A DNA stretch of 64,000 bases, from contig OY970363.1 in assembly GCA_963718605.1 (NCBI GenBank), positions 806,001-870,000 of the forward strand, given 5' to 3'. This document shows, one piece after another, positions 16,980 to 25,406 of this stretch. Both the position numbers and the translations under genes were made by a program. Every line of letters starts with the position of its first letter. Position 1 is the first letter of the stretch. This DNA comes from JACCXE01 sp963718605 (GTDB taxonomy: Bacteria > Actinomycetota > Acidimicrobiia > Acidimicrobiales > JACCXE01). The notes beneath the pieces are model-generated. The model had not been told where the DNA came from, ran no database searches, and saw only the letters and a list, made by a program, of their open reading frames with translations.

Positions 16980-17579
16980 ATGAGCATCTTTGATCAGTCG
17001 GTGTTGGTTGTGAACCAGAAGGCGAAGATCATCGAGATCGTGAACGAGTACGCGATCTTCGACGCCGACGGCAAGCAGATCGGCGCCGTCCGCCAGGTCG
17101 GCCAAGGTAAGGCGCGCAAAGTGCTGCGGGCGCTCACATCCGTCGATCAGTTCCTGACCACGAAACTCGAAGTGGTCGACACGAACGACACCGTTGTCCT
17201 GCAACTCACCCGTCCGGCGAAGGTGTTCAAGTCAAAGGTGATCGTGAGCGACGGGGCTGGCAAGGAGATCGGCACGATCGTGCAACAGAACATGGTCGGC
17301 AAGATCAAGTTCTCGCTCGAGGCGGGCGATCGCACGCTCGGTTCCATCAACGCCGAGAACTGGCGGGCATGGGACTTCAATATCCAGGACGCCCAGGGCC
17401 GCGAAGTCGCGCGCATCAAGAAGAAGTGGGAAGGCATCCTCAAGAACGCATTCACGACCGCGGACAACTACGTGGTGAACATCCCGCAGCCACTTGACGA
17501 GCCGCTGCGAAGCCTGGTGGTCGCGGCCGCCCTGTCAGTCGACACCGCGTTGAAGCAGGACTCACGCGGCCTTAGCTAG
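16980..17579 (+). CDS. LURP-one-related / scramblase-like protein
   Basis: A 199-residue protein starting at the ATG at 16980 (MSIFDQSVLVVNQKAKIIEI). Repeated beta-strand patterns such as YAIFDADGKQIGAV, VLQLTRPAKVFKSKVIVSD and AWDFNIQDAQGREVARI match the Tubby-C2-like fold of LURP-one-related and bacterial scramblase-like proteins. The family's cellular role is poorly known, with membrane or phosphoinositide binding suggested in eukaryotes. The stop TAG abuts the TTG start of the next gene, indicating co-transcription. Confidence 0.72.
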   Translation: MSIFDQSVLVVNQKAKIIEIVNEYAIFDADGKQIGAVRQVGQGKARKVLRALTSVDQFLTTKLEVVDTNDTVVLQLTRPAKVFKSKVIVSDGAGKEIGTIVQQNMVGKIKFSLEAGDRTLGSINAENWRAWDFNIQDAQGREVARIKKKWEGILKNAFTTADNYVVNIPQPLDEPLRSLVVAAALSVDTALKQDSRGLS

Positions 17580-18158
17580 TTGCGAGAAACGCTGCGACGA
17601 CGCGCCGGCCACGCCATTGTCTTAGGGGCCGCGCTGATCGGCTTCGCCAGCTACGGCTTCGCGACGGGCTCGAAGCTCACGGCGTCGTATCTCGTGATCG
17701 TCGCGGGCGGTGCCGCGCTTGTGGGAGCGCTTGATGGACGCGTTCGATTCAGCACCGTCGCGCTCACCGGACTCGCGTTGTGGGGAGTCGGCCACCTAGC
17801 CGGCGGCATCGTCGAACTCAGCCACGGCCGCATCCTCTACAACGCGCTGCTACCGGGACGCATCCACTTCGACAACGTCGTCCATTTCATCGGATTCGGT
17901 GCAGCGGGGCTCGCCGCGTGGGAGGCATTGGGTCGTCATGTCACAGACTCGCTGTCCTCGCGCGGGGTGTGGTTCACGGTCTGGCTGCTCGCGATGGGCA
18001 TCGGCGCCTTCAACGAAGTGATCGAGTTCGCCATCACCCACATCCAGACCGAGACACAAATCGGCGGGTACCAGAACACCGGCCGCGACCTCGTCGCCAA
18101 CATGCTCGGCGGTGCCGTGGCCGGCGTGATCGCGGCTAGGCGAGGGTCATCGGCGTGA
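17580..18158 (+). CDS. DUF2238/YjdF-like integral membrane protein
   Basis: A 192-residue membrane protein with about five hydrophobic segments (roughly 12-28, 34-50, 58-74, 100-115, 135-152) and a final one near 172-186. Motifs RIHFDNVVHFIGFGAAGL and GGYQNTGRDLVANMLGG resemble the conserved acidic/His positions of DUF2238 (YjdF-like) proteins. The function is unknown. The start is a TTG directly after the preceding stop. The 3' end overlaps the convergent transglutaminase gene by 23 bases. Confidence 0.65.
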   Translation: MRETLRRRAGHAIVLGAALIGFASYGFATGSKLTASYLVIVAGGAALVGALDGRVRFSTVALTGLALWGVGHLAGGIVELSHGRILYNALLPGRIHFDNVVHFIGFGAAGLAAWEALGRHVTDSLSSRGVWFTVWLLAMGIGAFNEVIEFAITHIQTETQIGGYQNTGRDLVANMLGGAVAGVIAARRGSSA

Positions 18159-18936
18159 CGTGATCGTCCGCCGGCAGGTTGCCGTCGACGACAGCGAAGA
18201 CTTCTGAACTCAGCAGTTCCACGTCCCCGGTGATCGTCGCCGCGAACGCCGTGTCAGCGGCGTCGCGTCCAGTTGCGATGCGCACGAGCGAGGACCGGGG
18301 AGCCATGCGGGTGGCGTCGATGACATCCCAGCGCTGATTGCGCCACACCTCGACCACGGCGTGAAAGTCCATGGGATCGACGCCCGGCGCGTAAACGGAC
18401 GCAAGCCGTGCCGGAATGAACAGGGCGCGACACATCGCGATCGTCAGATGCGCGAAGTCGCGGCATACGCCGCGGCCGGCGAGCAGGGTGTCCACCGCGG
18501 TATCGCTCGGGCCGCTGACGAACGGGTCGTACGCGGTGCGTTCGAACACCCACGAGGCGACCTGTTCCGCGAGGTCTTCGGCATCGAGGAAATCGATCAG
18601 TTCACGCGCGGCGAACTCGGCCATGGCATCGGATGGGCAGTAACGGCTCTGGCGGCGCGCGACCAGTACGTCCTCGTCGAATGTGTCGACCGGGGCCAAC
18701 GGCCGATCCAGAGGCGCGGTCGAAGCGGTGTAGTTCACACTCACGGCTCCGGCGCCCGCCTCGATGATGTGGGTACGTCCACCGTTGACTCCCGTCAGCA
18801 CGATTGGAGTCGGCGCGCCGACAACCGTCAGTTCTTCAGACAGGACAGTCGGAGGCGCCACCTGTAGCGCCAGCACACTGGGTTCAAGGAAGTCGAACGC
18901 AAGAGCGCACCCGACATCGCGGCGCGGCGCGTTCAC
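18136..18936 (-). CDS. transglutaminase-like protease-fold protein
   Basis: A 266-residue protein with an N-terminal beta domain (about 10-110) and a transglutaminase-like core. The catalytic Cys158 is in GRGVCRDFAHL, His192 in DFHAVVEVWRN, and Asp207 in RWDVIDATR. Bacterial members act as proteases or amidases or have unknown targets. It starts with a GTG sharing one base with the map stop (TAGTG), so it is translationally coupled to map and the spc operon. No signal peptide is seen, so a cytoplasmic location is likely. Confidence 0.85.
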   Translation of the reverse strand: MNAPRRDVGCALAFDFLEPSVLALQVAPPTVLSEELTVVGAPTPIVLTGVNGGRTHIIEAGAGAVSVNYTASTAPLDRPLAPVDTFDEDVLVARRQSRYCPSDAMAEFAARELIDFLDAEDLAEQVASWVFERTAYDPFVSGPSDTAVDTLLAGRGVCRDFAHLTIAMCRALFIPARLASVYAPGVDPMDFHAVVEVWRNQRWDVIDATRMAPRSSLVRIATGRDAADTAFAATITGDVELLSSEVFAVVDGNLPADDHVTPMTLA

Positions 18937-19679
18937 TACGGGATCGTGTAGATCTCGGGGCCGTTGTCGGTAATCGCGATCGTGTGCTCAACGTGCACCG
19001 ACAGCGACCCGTCGGCGGTGACCACTGACCAGCCGTCTTCCATCAAGAACGTCTCGGGGCCGCCGAGGTTCACCATTGGCTCAATGGCAAAAACCATCCC
19101 GCTGCGAAGCTTCGGGCCCTTACCGGGCGGGCCGTAGTTCGGCACTTGCGGCTCCTCGTGCATCGCGGTGCCGATCGCATGCCCGACGTACTCGCGCACG
19201 ACCGAATACCCGCCGGCCTCCGCGACGGTCTGCACGGCGTGGCCGATGTCGGTGAGGCGGTTCCCGTCCACCATCTGCTCGATACCGGCCACGAGCGACG
19301 CTTCGGTGACCTCAATGAGCTTTCGCGCCTCAGGACTGATGTCACCTACGCCCGCCGTGTATGCCGCGTCGCCGTGGTACCCCTCGATGATGGCGCCGCA
19401 GTCGATCGAGATGATGTCGCCTTCTTGCAGCACGACCTTTTCGGACGGGATGCCGTGCACGATCATGTCGTTCGGTGACGTGCAGATCACCGCCGGAAAA
19501 CCGTGGTAGTTCAGAAAGTTAGAGCGGGCGCCGCGCCGGTCTAGGACGTCGCGCGCGATGCGGTCGAGCTCCATCGTGGTGATGCCGGGCTTGATGGCCT
19601 CACGCGTCTTGGCGTGCATCTCGGCCACGACGCGCCCGGCCTTGCGCATCTTGGCCAGCTCGTCCTTATTCCTTCTCAC
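18936..19679 (-). CDS. map: methionine aminopeptidase, type I
   Basis: Removes N-terminal methionine from new proteins. It has 247 residues, the typical compact type I length. The dimetal ligands are visible in SIDCGAIIEGYHGDAAYT (two Asp), GHAIGTAMHEEPQVPN (His), FAIEPMVNLG (Glu) and the final VEHTIAITDNG (Glu). The GTG start overlaps the adk stop (GTGA), consistent with the standard secY-adk-map order. Confidence 0.96.
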   Translation of the reverse strand: MRRNKDELAKMRKAGRVVAEMHAKTREAIKPGITTMELDRIARDVLDRRGARSNFLNYHGFPAVICTSPNDMIVHGIPSEKVVLQEGDIISIDCGAIIEGYHGDAAYTAGVGDISPEARKLIEVTEASLVAGIEQMVDGNRLTDIGHAVQTVAEAGGYSVVREYVGHAIGTAMHEEPQVPNYGPPGKGPKLRSGMVFAIEPMVNLGGPETFLMEDGWSVVTADGSLSVHVEHTIAITDNGPEIYTIP

Positions 19680-20353
19680 GGCTGAATGTTGCCCTGCTCG
19701 CGGCGGCGATCGATCGCGGCGGTGAGTCGGTCGGCCACCACGTCGGTCGATCCGAGACCATCCACGGTGACAAGCATGCCGCGTTCGAAGTAGTAGTCGA
19801 TCAGCGGGGCGGTTTCGTCCTCGTACAACTCGAGCCGGCGACGAATCGCCTCGTCGGTGTCGTCATCGCGCTGCACCACTTCGCCGCCGCAGTTGTCGCA
19901 GGTCCAGTCGTACTTCGGCGGCTTCGACACGTGGTAGATCGCCGCGCACGTCGAACACACCCGACGGCCGTTCAACCGGCCCAGCGCCTCCTGAGTGGTG
20001 ATGTGCAGGTCGATCACCATGTCGAGTTTGATCGGGTCGAGGATCTTCTCGAGCCCGTCGGCTTGGGGTACCGAGCGCGGGAACCCGTCGAGGATGAAGC
20101 CACGTCCGCGGGTATCGGGATGGTTCAGCCGCTCGGCGACAGCGGCAAGCGTGACTTTGTCAGGCACAAGCTCGCCCGCGTCGAGGTACGACTTGACCTG
20201 GTTACCGAACTCGGTGCCAGAGCGGACAGCCGCGCGGAAGATGTCGCCGGTCGACACATGGGACACCACATAGTGACGAGCCAAGCGAACGCATTGCGTT
20301 CCCTTGCCCGCACCCTGTTTGCCCAGCAGCACAAGGCGAATGCCGGGAACCAT
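19676..20353 (-). CDS. adk: adenylate kinase (zinc-LID form)
   Basis: Converts ATP and AMP to two ADP. It has 225 residues with the P-loop GKQGAGKGTQ (10-19), the AMP site FILDGFPRSVPQADGL, and a long LID domain carrying a four-Cys zinc site (CSTCAAIYH and CDNCGGEV). The start ATG at 20353 lies just after a 116-base inverted repeat that fills the gap from secY. Confidence 0.96.
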   Translation of the reverse strand: MVPGIRLVLLGKQGAGKGTQCVRLARHYVVSHVSTGDIFRAAVRSGTEFGNQVKSYLDAGELVPDKVTLAAVAERLNHPDTRGRGFILDGFPRSVPQADGLEKILDPIKLDMVIDLHITTQEALGRLNGRRVCSTCAAIYHVSKPPKYDWTCDNCGGEVVQRDDDTDEAIRRRLELYEDETAPLIDYYFERGMLVTVDGLGSTDVVADRLTAAIDRRREQGNIQP

Positions 20354-20359
20354 CGAGCT

Positions 20360-20475
20360 AGCGCCGTCCTAGGAACGACGCCGAAATTTCGGCAGCGCTT
20401 TCCTCAAGCTGCGGGATGGGGAGAGTCATCATGTTTGCGCTGCGAAAATTCGGCGTTGTTCCGTCGGACGGCGCT
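20360..20475 (-). repeat. large imperfect inverted repeat / RNA hairpin between secY and adk
   Basis: Two 39-base arms (20360-20398 and 20437-20475) are inverted copies matching at about 35 positions, around a 38-base loop. One arm begins inside the secY stop codon and the other ends 7 bases before the adk ATG. The minus-strand transcript would fold into a long interrupted stem. No U-tract follows, so it is not a canonical intrinsic terminator. It may be a MITE/REP-like insertion or a cis-acting RNA. A 14-base palindrome GCCGAAATTTCGGC (20380-20393) is embedded in one arm. Confidence 0.8.
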
Positions 20476-21766
20476 ACTTCAAGAAACCTTCGTAGTTGCG
20501 CATCGTGAGTTGGCTGTCGATCTGCTTCATGGTCTCGAGGGCAACGCCCACGGCGATGAGCAGGGTGGTACCCGCGAACGGATATTGCGTGATGTGCCAC
20601 CACGACAGGAACAACGAGGGCAACAGGGCGATGAAAGCCAGGAACAACGCGCCCGGCAACGTGATGCGCGTGAGGATGCCTTGCAAGTGACGAACCGTGG
20701 GCGGCCCCGGGCGAATGCCGGGGATGTAGCCACCCTGTTTACGGATGATGTCGGCCTGCTGTTCCGGATTGAAGGCGATCGACGTGTAGAAGTACGCGAA
20801 GCCCACGATCATGAGGCCGTAAGCGGCCACGTAGAAGATGTCGGTCGGCGTCGCGAGGTGGTTGTTGATCCACGAGCGGACCCCGACCCACGGAATCACG
20901 TTGGACAGCAGCACCGGGAAATACAGCACCGAGCTGGCGAAGATGATCGGGATAACGCCGGCCTGGTTGACCTTGAGCGGGATGTAGGTGGACTGCCCGC
21001 CGTACATGCGCCGCCCGACAATTCGCTTGGCGAACTGCACCGGGATGCGGCGTTGGCCTTGCTCGACGGTGACGATCGCAACAAGCAGGAACAGCGTGAG
21101 CGCGATCACGACCAGGAACTTGATCGTGCCGCCCTCGGCCTTGATCGCGGCGCCACCGGCAGGCAGCCCCGACACGACGTTCGCAAAGATCAGGATCGAC
21201 ATCCCCTGACCAATGCCGCGCTGCGTAATCAACTCACCGAGCCACATGACCGTGGCGGTACCGGCGGTCATCGTGAGCACGATGAGCAGCACGAGCGACG
21301 GGCTGAAGTTCGGGATCAAGTCGAGGTTCGACGTGTTCTTGGACAGGAAGCCCTGGCCACCGTTATGGAACACGAAAGCAAGACCCGTCGACTGCATGAT
21401 CGCCAGAGCGACCGTGAGATAACGCGTTGTCTGGGTGATCTTGCGCTGACCGACCGCTCCCTGGTCACGCCATTCGGCCAGCTTCGGGATCACAACCTCG
21501 AGGAGGTTGATGATGATCGAGCTGGTGATGTACGGCATGATCCCGAGCCCGAACACGGCAAAGCGCGTGAGCGCGCCGCCGGAAAACAGGTTGAGGAAGC
21601 CGAGCACGCCAGAGCGGTCGGCCTGTTCCTTCAGTCGTTGGACCTGCTCGAAGGAGATGCCCGGCACGGGGACGTGAGAACCGACCCGGTACAGGATGAT
21701 GACGAACAGCGTGAAGATGATCTTGTTCCGCAGGTCGGCGACCCGGAACATGTTGAGGAACTTCAC
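20474..21766 (-). CDS. secY: protein translocase subunit SecY
   Basis: Channel-forming subunit of the Sec translocon in the cytoplasmic membrane. It has 430 residues with ten predicted membrane segments. Family motifs include GIMPYITSSIIINLLEVVIP (in the third quarter of the N-terminal half), GQGMSILIFANVVSGLP and the plug-adjacent YRVGSHVPVPGI. A GTG at 21766 starts the protein (MKFLNMFRVADL) and AAGG lies 8 bases upstream. Confidence 0.97.
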   Translation of the reverse strand: MKFLNMFRVADLRNKIIFTLFVIILYRVGSHVPVPGISFEQVQRLKEQADRSGVLGFLNLFSGGALTRFAVFGLGIMPYITSSIIINLLEVVIPKLAEWRDQGAVGQRKITQTTRYLTVALAIMQSTGLAFVFHNGGQGFLSKNTSNLDLIPNFSPSLVLLIVLTMTAGTATVMWLGELITQRGIGQGMSILIFANVVSGLPAGGAAIKAEGGTIKFLVVIALTLFLLVAIVTVEQGQRRIPVQFAKRIVGRRMYGGQSTYIPLKVNQAGVIPIIFASSVLYFPVLLSNVIPWVGVRSWINNHLATPTDIFYVAAYGLMIVGFAYFYTSIAFNPEQQADIIRKQGGYIPGIRPGPPTVRHLQGILTRITLPGALFLAFIALLPSLFLSWWHITQYPFAGTTLLIAVGVALETMKQIDSQLTMRNYEGFLK

Positions 21767-21789
21767 GTGTGTGCCTTAGCTCCCTATGA

Positions 21790-22281
21790 CTAGCGGTTGG
21801 CGAACTGGTTGCCGGATACCGGCGGCCGACCGTTGCCGAACGGCATCGGGAGGCGCTCTGTCGTACCACCTGCGGCAAGGATCGCGGCTTCAGCCGTCTT
21901 CGAGAAGGCGTGCGCGGTTACTTGTACGGCCTTCCCGCCGAGGTCGCCGTTGCCCAGGATCTTCACCAAGCCGTGCTTGTGCACCAGGCCGCGGGCACGC
22001 AGCGTTTCCGGCGTGACCTCGGTGGTGTCCATGTCGGCGATCGTCTTGAGGTTGATCACGTTGTACTCAACGCGGAACGGGTTATTGAAGCCCTTCAACT
22101 TCGGGAGGCGCTGCGCCAGCGGCAGCTGACCACCTTCGAAGCCGACGCGAACACTGCTGCGCGCCTTCTGGCCCTTCGTACCGCGACCGGCGGTCTTGCC
22201 GCCCTTGCCCGCGATGCCGCGGCCGACGCGGCGCTTGGCCCGGTTCGAGCCCGGGGCTGGCTTTAGATCGTGGATCTTCAT
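21790..22281 (-). CDS. rplO: large ribosomal subunit protein uL15
   Basis: 50S protein of 163 residues. The N-terminus MKIHDLKPAPGSNRAKRRVG and the glycine-rich GRGIAGKGGKTAGRGTKGQK segment are diagnostic. The ATG overlaps the rpmD stop by 4 bases and secY follows after 23 bases. The C-terminal ~20 residues (LPMPFGNGRPPVSGNQFANR) extend slightly past the usual end. Confidence 0.97.
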   Translation of the reverse strand: MKIHDLKPAPGSNRAKRRVGRGIAGKGGKTAGRGTKGQKARSSVRVGFEGGQLPLAQRLPKLKGFNNPFRVEYNVINLKTIADMDTTEVTPETLRARGLVHKHGLVKILGNGDLGGKAVQVTAHAFSKTAEAAILAAGGTTERLPMPFGNGRPPVSGNQFANR

Positions 22282-22460
22282 GACTCTTCCTTAACCGTGA
22301 TCAGGTGCGGGACCCGCGCGATCATGCCCCGTATCTCGGGCCGGTCCGGCAGCGTATTGGTCTTGCCGATGCGTCCCAGGCCAAGCGCGCGGAGCGTGCC
22401 GCGATGCTTGGGCTTGGTGCCGATACCGGACTTGACCTGCGTTACGACGAGATTGGCCAC
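22278..22460 (-). CDS. rpmD: large ribosomal subunit protein uL30
   Basis: A 60-residue 50S protein. The segment LVVTQVKSGIGTKPKHRGTL followed by RALGLGRIGKTNTLPD is the complete uL30 core. It is coupled by one-base and four-base overlaps to rpsE and rplO. Confidence 0.97.
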   Translation of the reverse strand: MANLVVTQVKSGIGTKPKHRGTLRALGLGRIGKTNTLPDRPEIRGMIARVPHLITVKEES

Positions 22461-23005
22461 TATTCGCCACCTCCCGCACGAAGCCGCTTCGTCTCGCTGA
22501 ACGCGCGGTAGATACCGACGGGCGTGACTTCTTCGGCCGACTTGCCGCGAGCCGCGGCGATGACGTCAGGCGACTTCTGGGCCTTGAGCGCGGCGATGGT
22601 GGCGTGCGCGACGTTGAGCGAGTTGGTCGAGCCGAGGGATTTCGCAAGCACGTCGTGAATACCGGCGACTTCGAGGATGGCGCGGGCCGCACCGCCTGCG
22701 ATGACGCCAGTACCGGGCGCAGCGGGCTTCAGCAGCACCCGACCCGCGCCGGCGCGGCCGATGATCGTGTGAATAATCGTCGAGCCGGCCAGCGGAACGA
22801 AGAACATGTTGCGCTTCGCTTCTTCGACGGCCTTCTGCATGGCCAAACCAACTTCTTCGGCCTTGCCGTAGCCCAGGCCGACTTTGCCGTTGCCGTCACC
22901 GACAACCATCAGCGCGCCGAACGAGAACCGCCGGCCACCCTTGACCACCTTCGACACGCGGTTCGGGCGACCGATCGAGCGCTCTTCGTATTGGTTATCA
23001 GCCAT
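22460..23005 (-). CDS. rpsE: small ribosomal subunit protein uS5
   Basis: 30S protein at the mRNA entry channel, 181 residues. Signatures are RVSKVVKGGRRFSFGALMVV (18-37), GYGKAEEVGLAMQKAVEEAK and the second-domain PAAPGTGVIAGGAARAILEV. The site where spectinomycin-resistance changes occur (KGGRRF loop) is wild-type in appearance. It overlaps rplR by one base. Confidence 0.98.
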   Translation of the reverse strand: MADNQYEERSIGRPNRVSKVVKGGRRFSFGALMVVGDGNGKVGLGYGKAEEVGLAMQKAVEEAKRNMFFVPLAGSTIIHTIIGRAGAGRVLLKPAAPGTGVIAGGAARAILEVAGIHDVLAKSLGSTNSLNVAHATIAALKAQKSPDVIAAARGKSAEEVTPVGIYRAFSETKRLRAGGGE

Positions 23006-23364
23006 CAGAATTCAAGCCCTTCAGCTCGTGCGGCGTCAGCCAACGTGGCCACACGACCGTGGTAGAGGAAGCCCCCTCGGTCGAACACGACCGTGGTGAC
23101 GCCGGCAGCCTTGGCGCGCTCACCGATGAGCTTGCCGATCTGGGCCGCAGCATCCTTGTTGCCACCGTTGCCGGAGCGCAGTGACTTTTCGTGCGTGGAC
23201 GCGGCGGCAATCGTCTTGCCGCTGACGTCGTCGATGATTTGCGCGCTGATGTGCTTCGCCGAGCGGAACACGGCCAAACGGGGGCGCGCCGCGCTACCGG
23301 TGACGCGCTTGCGAACTCGGTTGTGACGGCGGCGCCGCAGCTCAAGTTTGTGAGACGTAGACAC
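23005..23364 (-). CDS. rplR: large ribosomal subunit protein uL18
   Basis: 5S rRNA-binding protein, 119 residues. RHNRVRKRVTGSAARPRLAV (13-32) and the end FDRGGFLYHGRVATLADAAR with EGLEF are diagnostic. It lies 9 bases after rplF. Confidence 0.98.
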   Translation of the reverse strand: MSTSHKLELRRRRHNRVRKRVTGSAARPRLAVFRSAKHISAQIIDDVSGKTIAAASTHEKSLRSGNGGNKDAAAQIGKLIGERAKAAGVTTVVFDRGGFLYHGRVATLADAARAEGLEF

Positions 23365-23373
23365 GACAGATCC

Positions 23374-23913
23374 TTACTTCGCGGCCTTGCCCGCTTTGCG
23401 GCGGACGACCTCGTTGACATACCGAACGCCCTTGCCCTTGTAGGGCTCAGGCTTGCGGATCTTGCGAATGTTGGCGGCGACCTGCCCGACGAGTTCCTTG
23501 TCGATGCCCTTTACGACGATGCGCGTGGGCTGAGGAACTTCGAAGGTGATGCCGGCGGGCGCGTCGACGTGCACAGGATGCGAGAAGCCGAGCGCCAGTT
23601 CAATTTTGTTTGGGCCCTGCGCGGTGGCGCGGTAGCCCACGCCGACGATGTCGAGTTCCTTGACGAACCCGGTGCTGACGCCAAGAACCATGTTGTTGAC
23701 AAGGCTGCGGGTCAGGCCGTGAAGCGCGCGGTTCGTGCGGGTGTCGTCGGGACGCGTGACGAGCAGGTTCGCGTCCTCCTGTGCGATCTGAATGTCGCCA
23801 GGAATGTCGCGCTCCAACGTGCCCTGCGCTCCCTTGACGGTGACGTGACGATCAACGATCGACACTTCGACGCCGCTGGGGACCGGGATGGGGTTTTTAC
23901 CGATTCGAGACAT
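23374..23913 (-). CDS. rplF: large ribosomal subunit protein uL6
   Basis: 50S protein near the factor-binding site, 179 residues with two related domains. MSRIGKNPIPVPSGVEV at the start and the C-terminal signature PEPYKGKGVRYVNEVVRRKA are complete. Confidence 0.98.
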   Translation of the reverse strand: MSRIGKNPIPVPSGVEVSIVDRHVTVKGAQGTLERDIPGDIQIAQEDANLLVTRPDDTRTNRALHGLTRSLVNNMVLGVSTGFVKELDIVGVGYRATAQGPNKIELALGFSHPVHVDAPAGITFEVPQPTRIVVKGIDKELVGQVAANIRKIRKPEPYKGKGVRYVNEVVRRKAGKAAK

Positions 23914-23919
23914 GTTCGA

Positions 23920-24324
23920 TTACCAGACGAAGCAGAGGACTTCGCCACCGACACGACGCTTGCGCGCCTCTTTGTCGGTCATGAGCCCTTGCGAGGTGGA
24001 TAGGACGGCAACACCGAGGCCACCGAGCACGCGAGGAAGGCGGTCTGCCGCGGTGTAGACGCGGAGGCCCGGCTTCGACACGCGCTTGATGCCGCTGATG
24101 GTGCGGGCGCGCTCGACGGAGTACTTGAGCTCAATCTCGAGTGTCTTGCCGGGTGCGCCTTCGTTTTCGCTCACGTTGAAGCCGGCGATGTAACCCTCTT
24201 GCACGAGGATCTTCGCGAGCGCTTCTTTGAGCTTGGACGACGGCATCGGCACGAGATCGTGCATCGCCGTGTTGGCGTTGCGGATCCGAGTGAGCATGTC
24301 GGCGATGGGATCAGTTACTGGCAT
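23920..24324 (-). CDS. rpsH: small ribosomal subunit protein uS8
   Basis: 16S rRNA-binding protein, 134 residues. DPIADMLTRIRNANTAMHD (5-23) and the end GLMTDKEARKRRVGGEVLCFVW (in two parts) are diagnostic. In other bacteria uS8 is the translational repressor of the spc operon; no regulatory site could be identified here. Confidence 0.98.
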   Translation of the reverse strand: MPVTDPIADMLTRIRNANTAMHDLVPMPSSKLKEALAKILVQEGYIAGFNVSENEGAPGKTLEIELKYSVERARTISGIKRVSKPGLRVYTAADRLPRVLGGLGVAVLSTSQGLMTDKEARKRRVGGEVLCFVW

Positions 24325-24336
24325 GTCGACTCCCCT

Positions 24337-24522
24337 CTACCAGCTGGCCTTGGTGACGCCGGGCAGTTCGCCGGCGTGCGCGAGCTCGCGCAGGCAGATA
24401 CGGCACAGCCCGAACTTGCGGAAGACCGCTTTCGGGCGCCCGCAGCGCTGGCAACGGGTGTAGGCGCGCACCTTGTACTTCGGGGTGCGCTGCTGCTTCT
24501 GGATGAGACCCTTCTTGGCCAT
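24337..24522 (-). CDS. rpsZ: small ribosomal subunit protein uS14, zinc type (type Z)
   Basis: A 61-residue zinc-binding uS14. Cys24 and Cys27 (RCQRCGRP) with Cys40 and Cys43 (GLCRICLREL) form the zinc ribbon. MAKKGLIQKQQRTPKYKVRAY and the end GELPGVTKASW are typical. The zinc-free paralogue, if present, is not in this window. Confidence 0.97.
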   Translation of the reverse strand: MAKKGLIQKQQRTPKYKVRAYTRCQRCGRPKAVFRKFGLCRICLRELAHAGELPGVTKASW

Positions 24523-24528
24523 TGCTAG

Positions 24529-25098
24529 CTACTGCCCCTCGGTGCGGCGGAACGGGAAACCGAAGGCGTCGAGCAGGGCCCGGCCTTCTGCGTTGGTGCG
24601 TGCGGTCGTGACGATGGTGATGTCCATCCCGCGCGGGTTGTCGACCTTGTCGTATTCGATCTCCGGGAAGATCAACTGCTCGGTGACGCCGAACGTGTAG
24701 TTGCCACGCCCGTCGAAGCCCTTGGTCGGCAGGCCGCGGAAGTCTCGGATGCGCGGGATCGCGACGGCGACCAGGCGGTCGAAGAACTCCCACATCTTGT
24801 CGCCGCGCAGCGTGACCATGCAGCCGATGGCGTTGCCCTCGCGGAGCTTGAACGTGGCGATCGACTTCTTGGCGATCGTGACCTTCGGCTTTTGACCGGC
24901 GATGATCGTGAGGTCGCGCACGGCGCTTTCGAGCAGCGACGCCTGTTGGGTCGCCCGGCCGACGCCCATGTTGATCACGATCTTTGCGAAGCGCGGCACT
25001 TCCATGATGTTGCCGAGCCCGAGCGATTCTTTGAGCTGGGCTCGGATTTCGTTCTCGTAGCGCGCCTTGAGACGCGGCGAGGTAGCTGTGACAGCCAT
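24529..25098 (-). CDS. rplE: large ribosomal subunit protein uL5
   Basis: 5S rRNA- and P-site-tRNA-contacting 50S protein, 189 residues. GLGNIMEVPRFAKIVINMGV (25-44), RDFRGLPTKGFDGRGNYTFG and GMDITIVTTARTNAEGRALL are conserved. The start overlaps the rplX stop by one base. Confidence 0.98.
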   Translation of the reverse strand: MAVTATSPRLKARYENEIRAQLKESLGLGNIMEVPRFAKIVINMGVGRATQQASLLESAVRDLTIIAGQKPKVTIAKKSIATFKLREGNAIGCMVTLRGDKMWEFFDRLVAVAIPRIRDFRGLPTKGFDGRGNYTFGVTEQLIFPEIEYDKVDNPRGMDITIVTTARTNAEGRALLDAFGFPFRRTEGQ

Positions 25099-25406
25099 TA
25101 CAGGTCGACCTTTGTACGGGCGCAGATGCGCACCTTCTTGCCCTGATCGTCGAAGCGGTACGCCACGCGAGTGGGCTTGCCGTCGGCGGGGCTAATGACG
25201 CTGACCGCGGAGGCGGGCATCGGCATGTCCTTGTCGATGATGCCGCCCTGCATCGTGGCGCGGGTGGCCTTCTGATGCTTCTTGGCCACGTTGACGCCTT
25301 CGACGATGACCTTGTCGGCCTCGGGCAGCACCCTCATGATGACGCCGGTCTTGCCGCGGTCCTTGCCGGCCCGCACGTAGACGCGGTCACCCTTCTTCAG
25401 TTTCAT
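25098..25406 (-). CDS. rplX: large ribosomal subunit protein uL24
   Basis: Assembly-initiator 50S protein, 102 residues. The KOW motif KKGDRVYVRAGKDRGKTGVI (3-22), followed by VIVEGVNVAKKHQKATRATM and the HKAT-like loop, identifies it. It directly follows rplN, whose stop abuts the start. Confidence 0.97.
   Translation of the reverse strand: MKLKKGDRVYVRAGKDRGKTGVIMRVLPEADKVIVEGVNVAKKHQKATRATMQGGIIDKDMPMPASAVSVISPADGKPTRVAYRFDDQGKKVRICARTKVDL

Noticed and set aside
20358..20432. Small open frame in the secY-adk gap on the minus strand (about 24 codons from an ATG in the hairpin loop)
   Set aside because: It has no ribosome site and overlaps the inverted-repeat arm. The peptide matches nothing I know, so it is noted only as part of the repeat.
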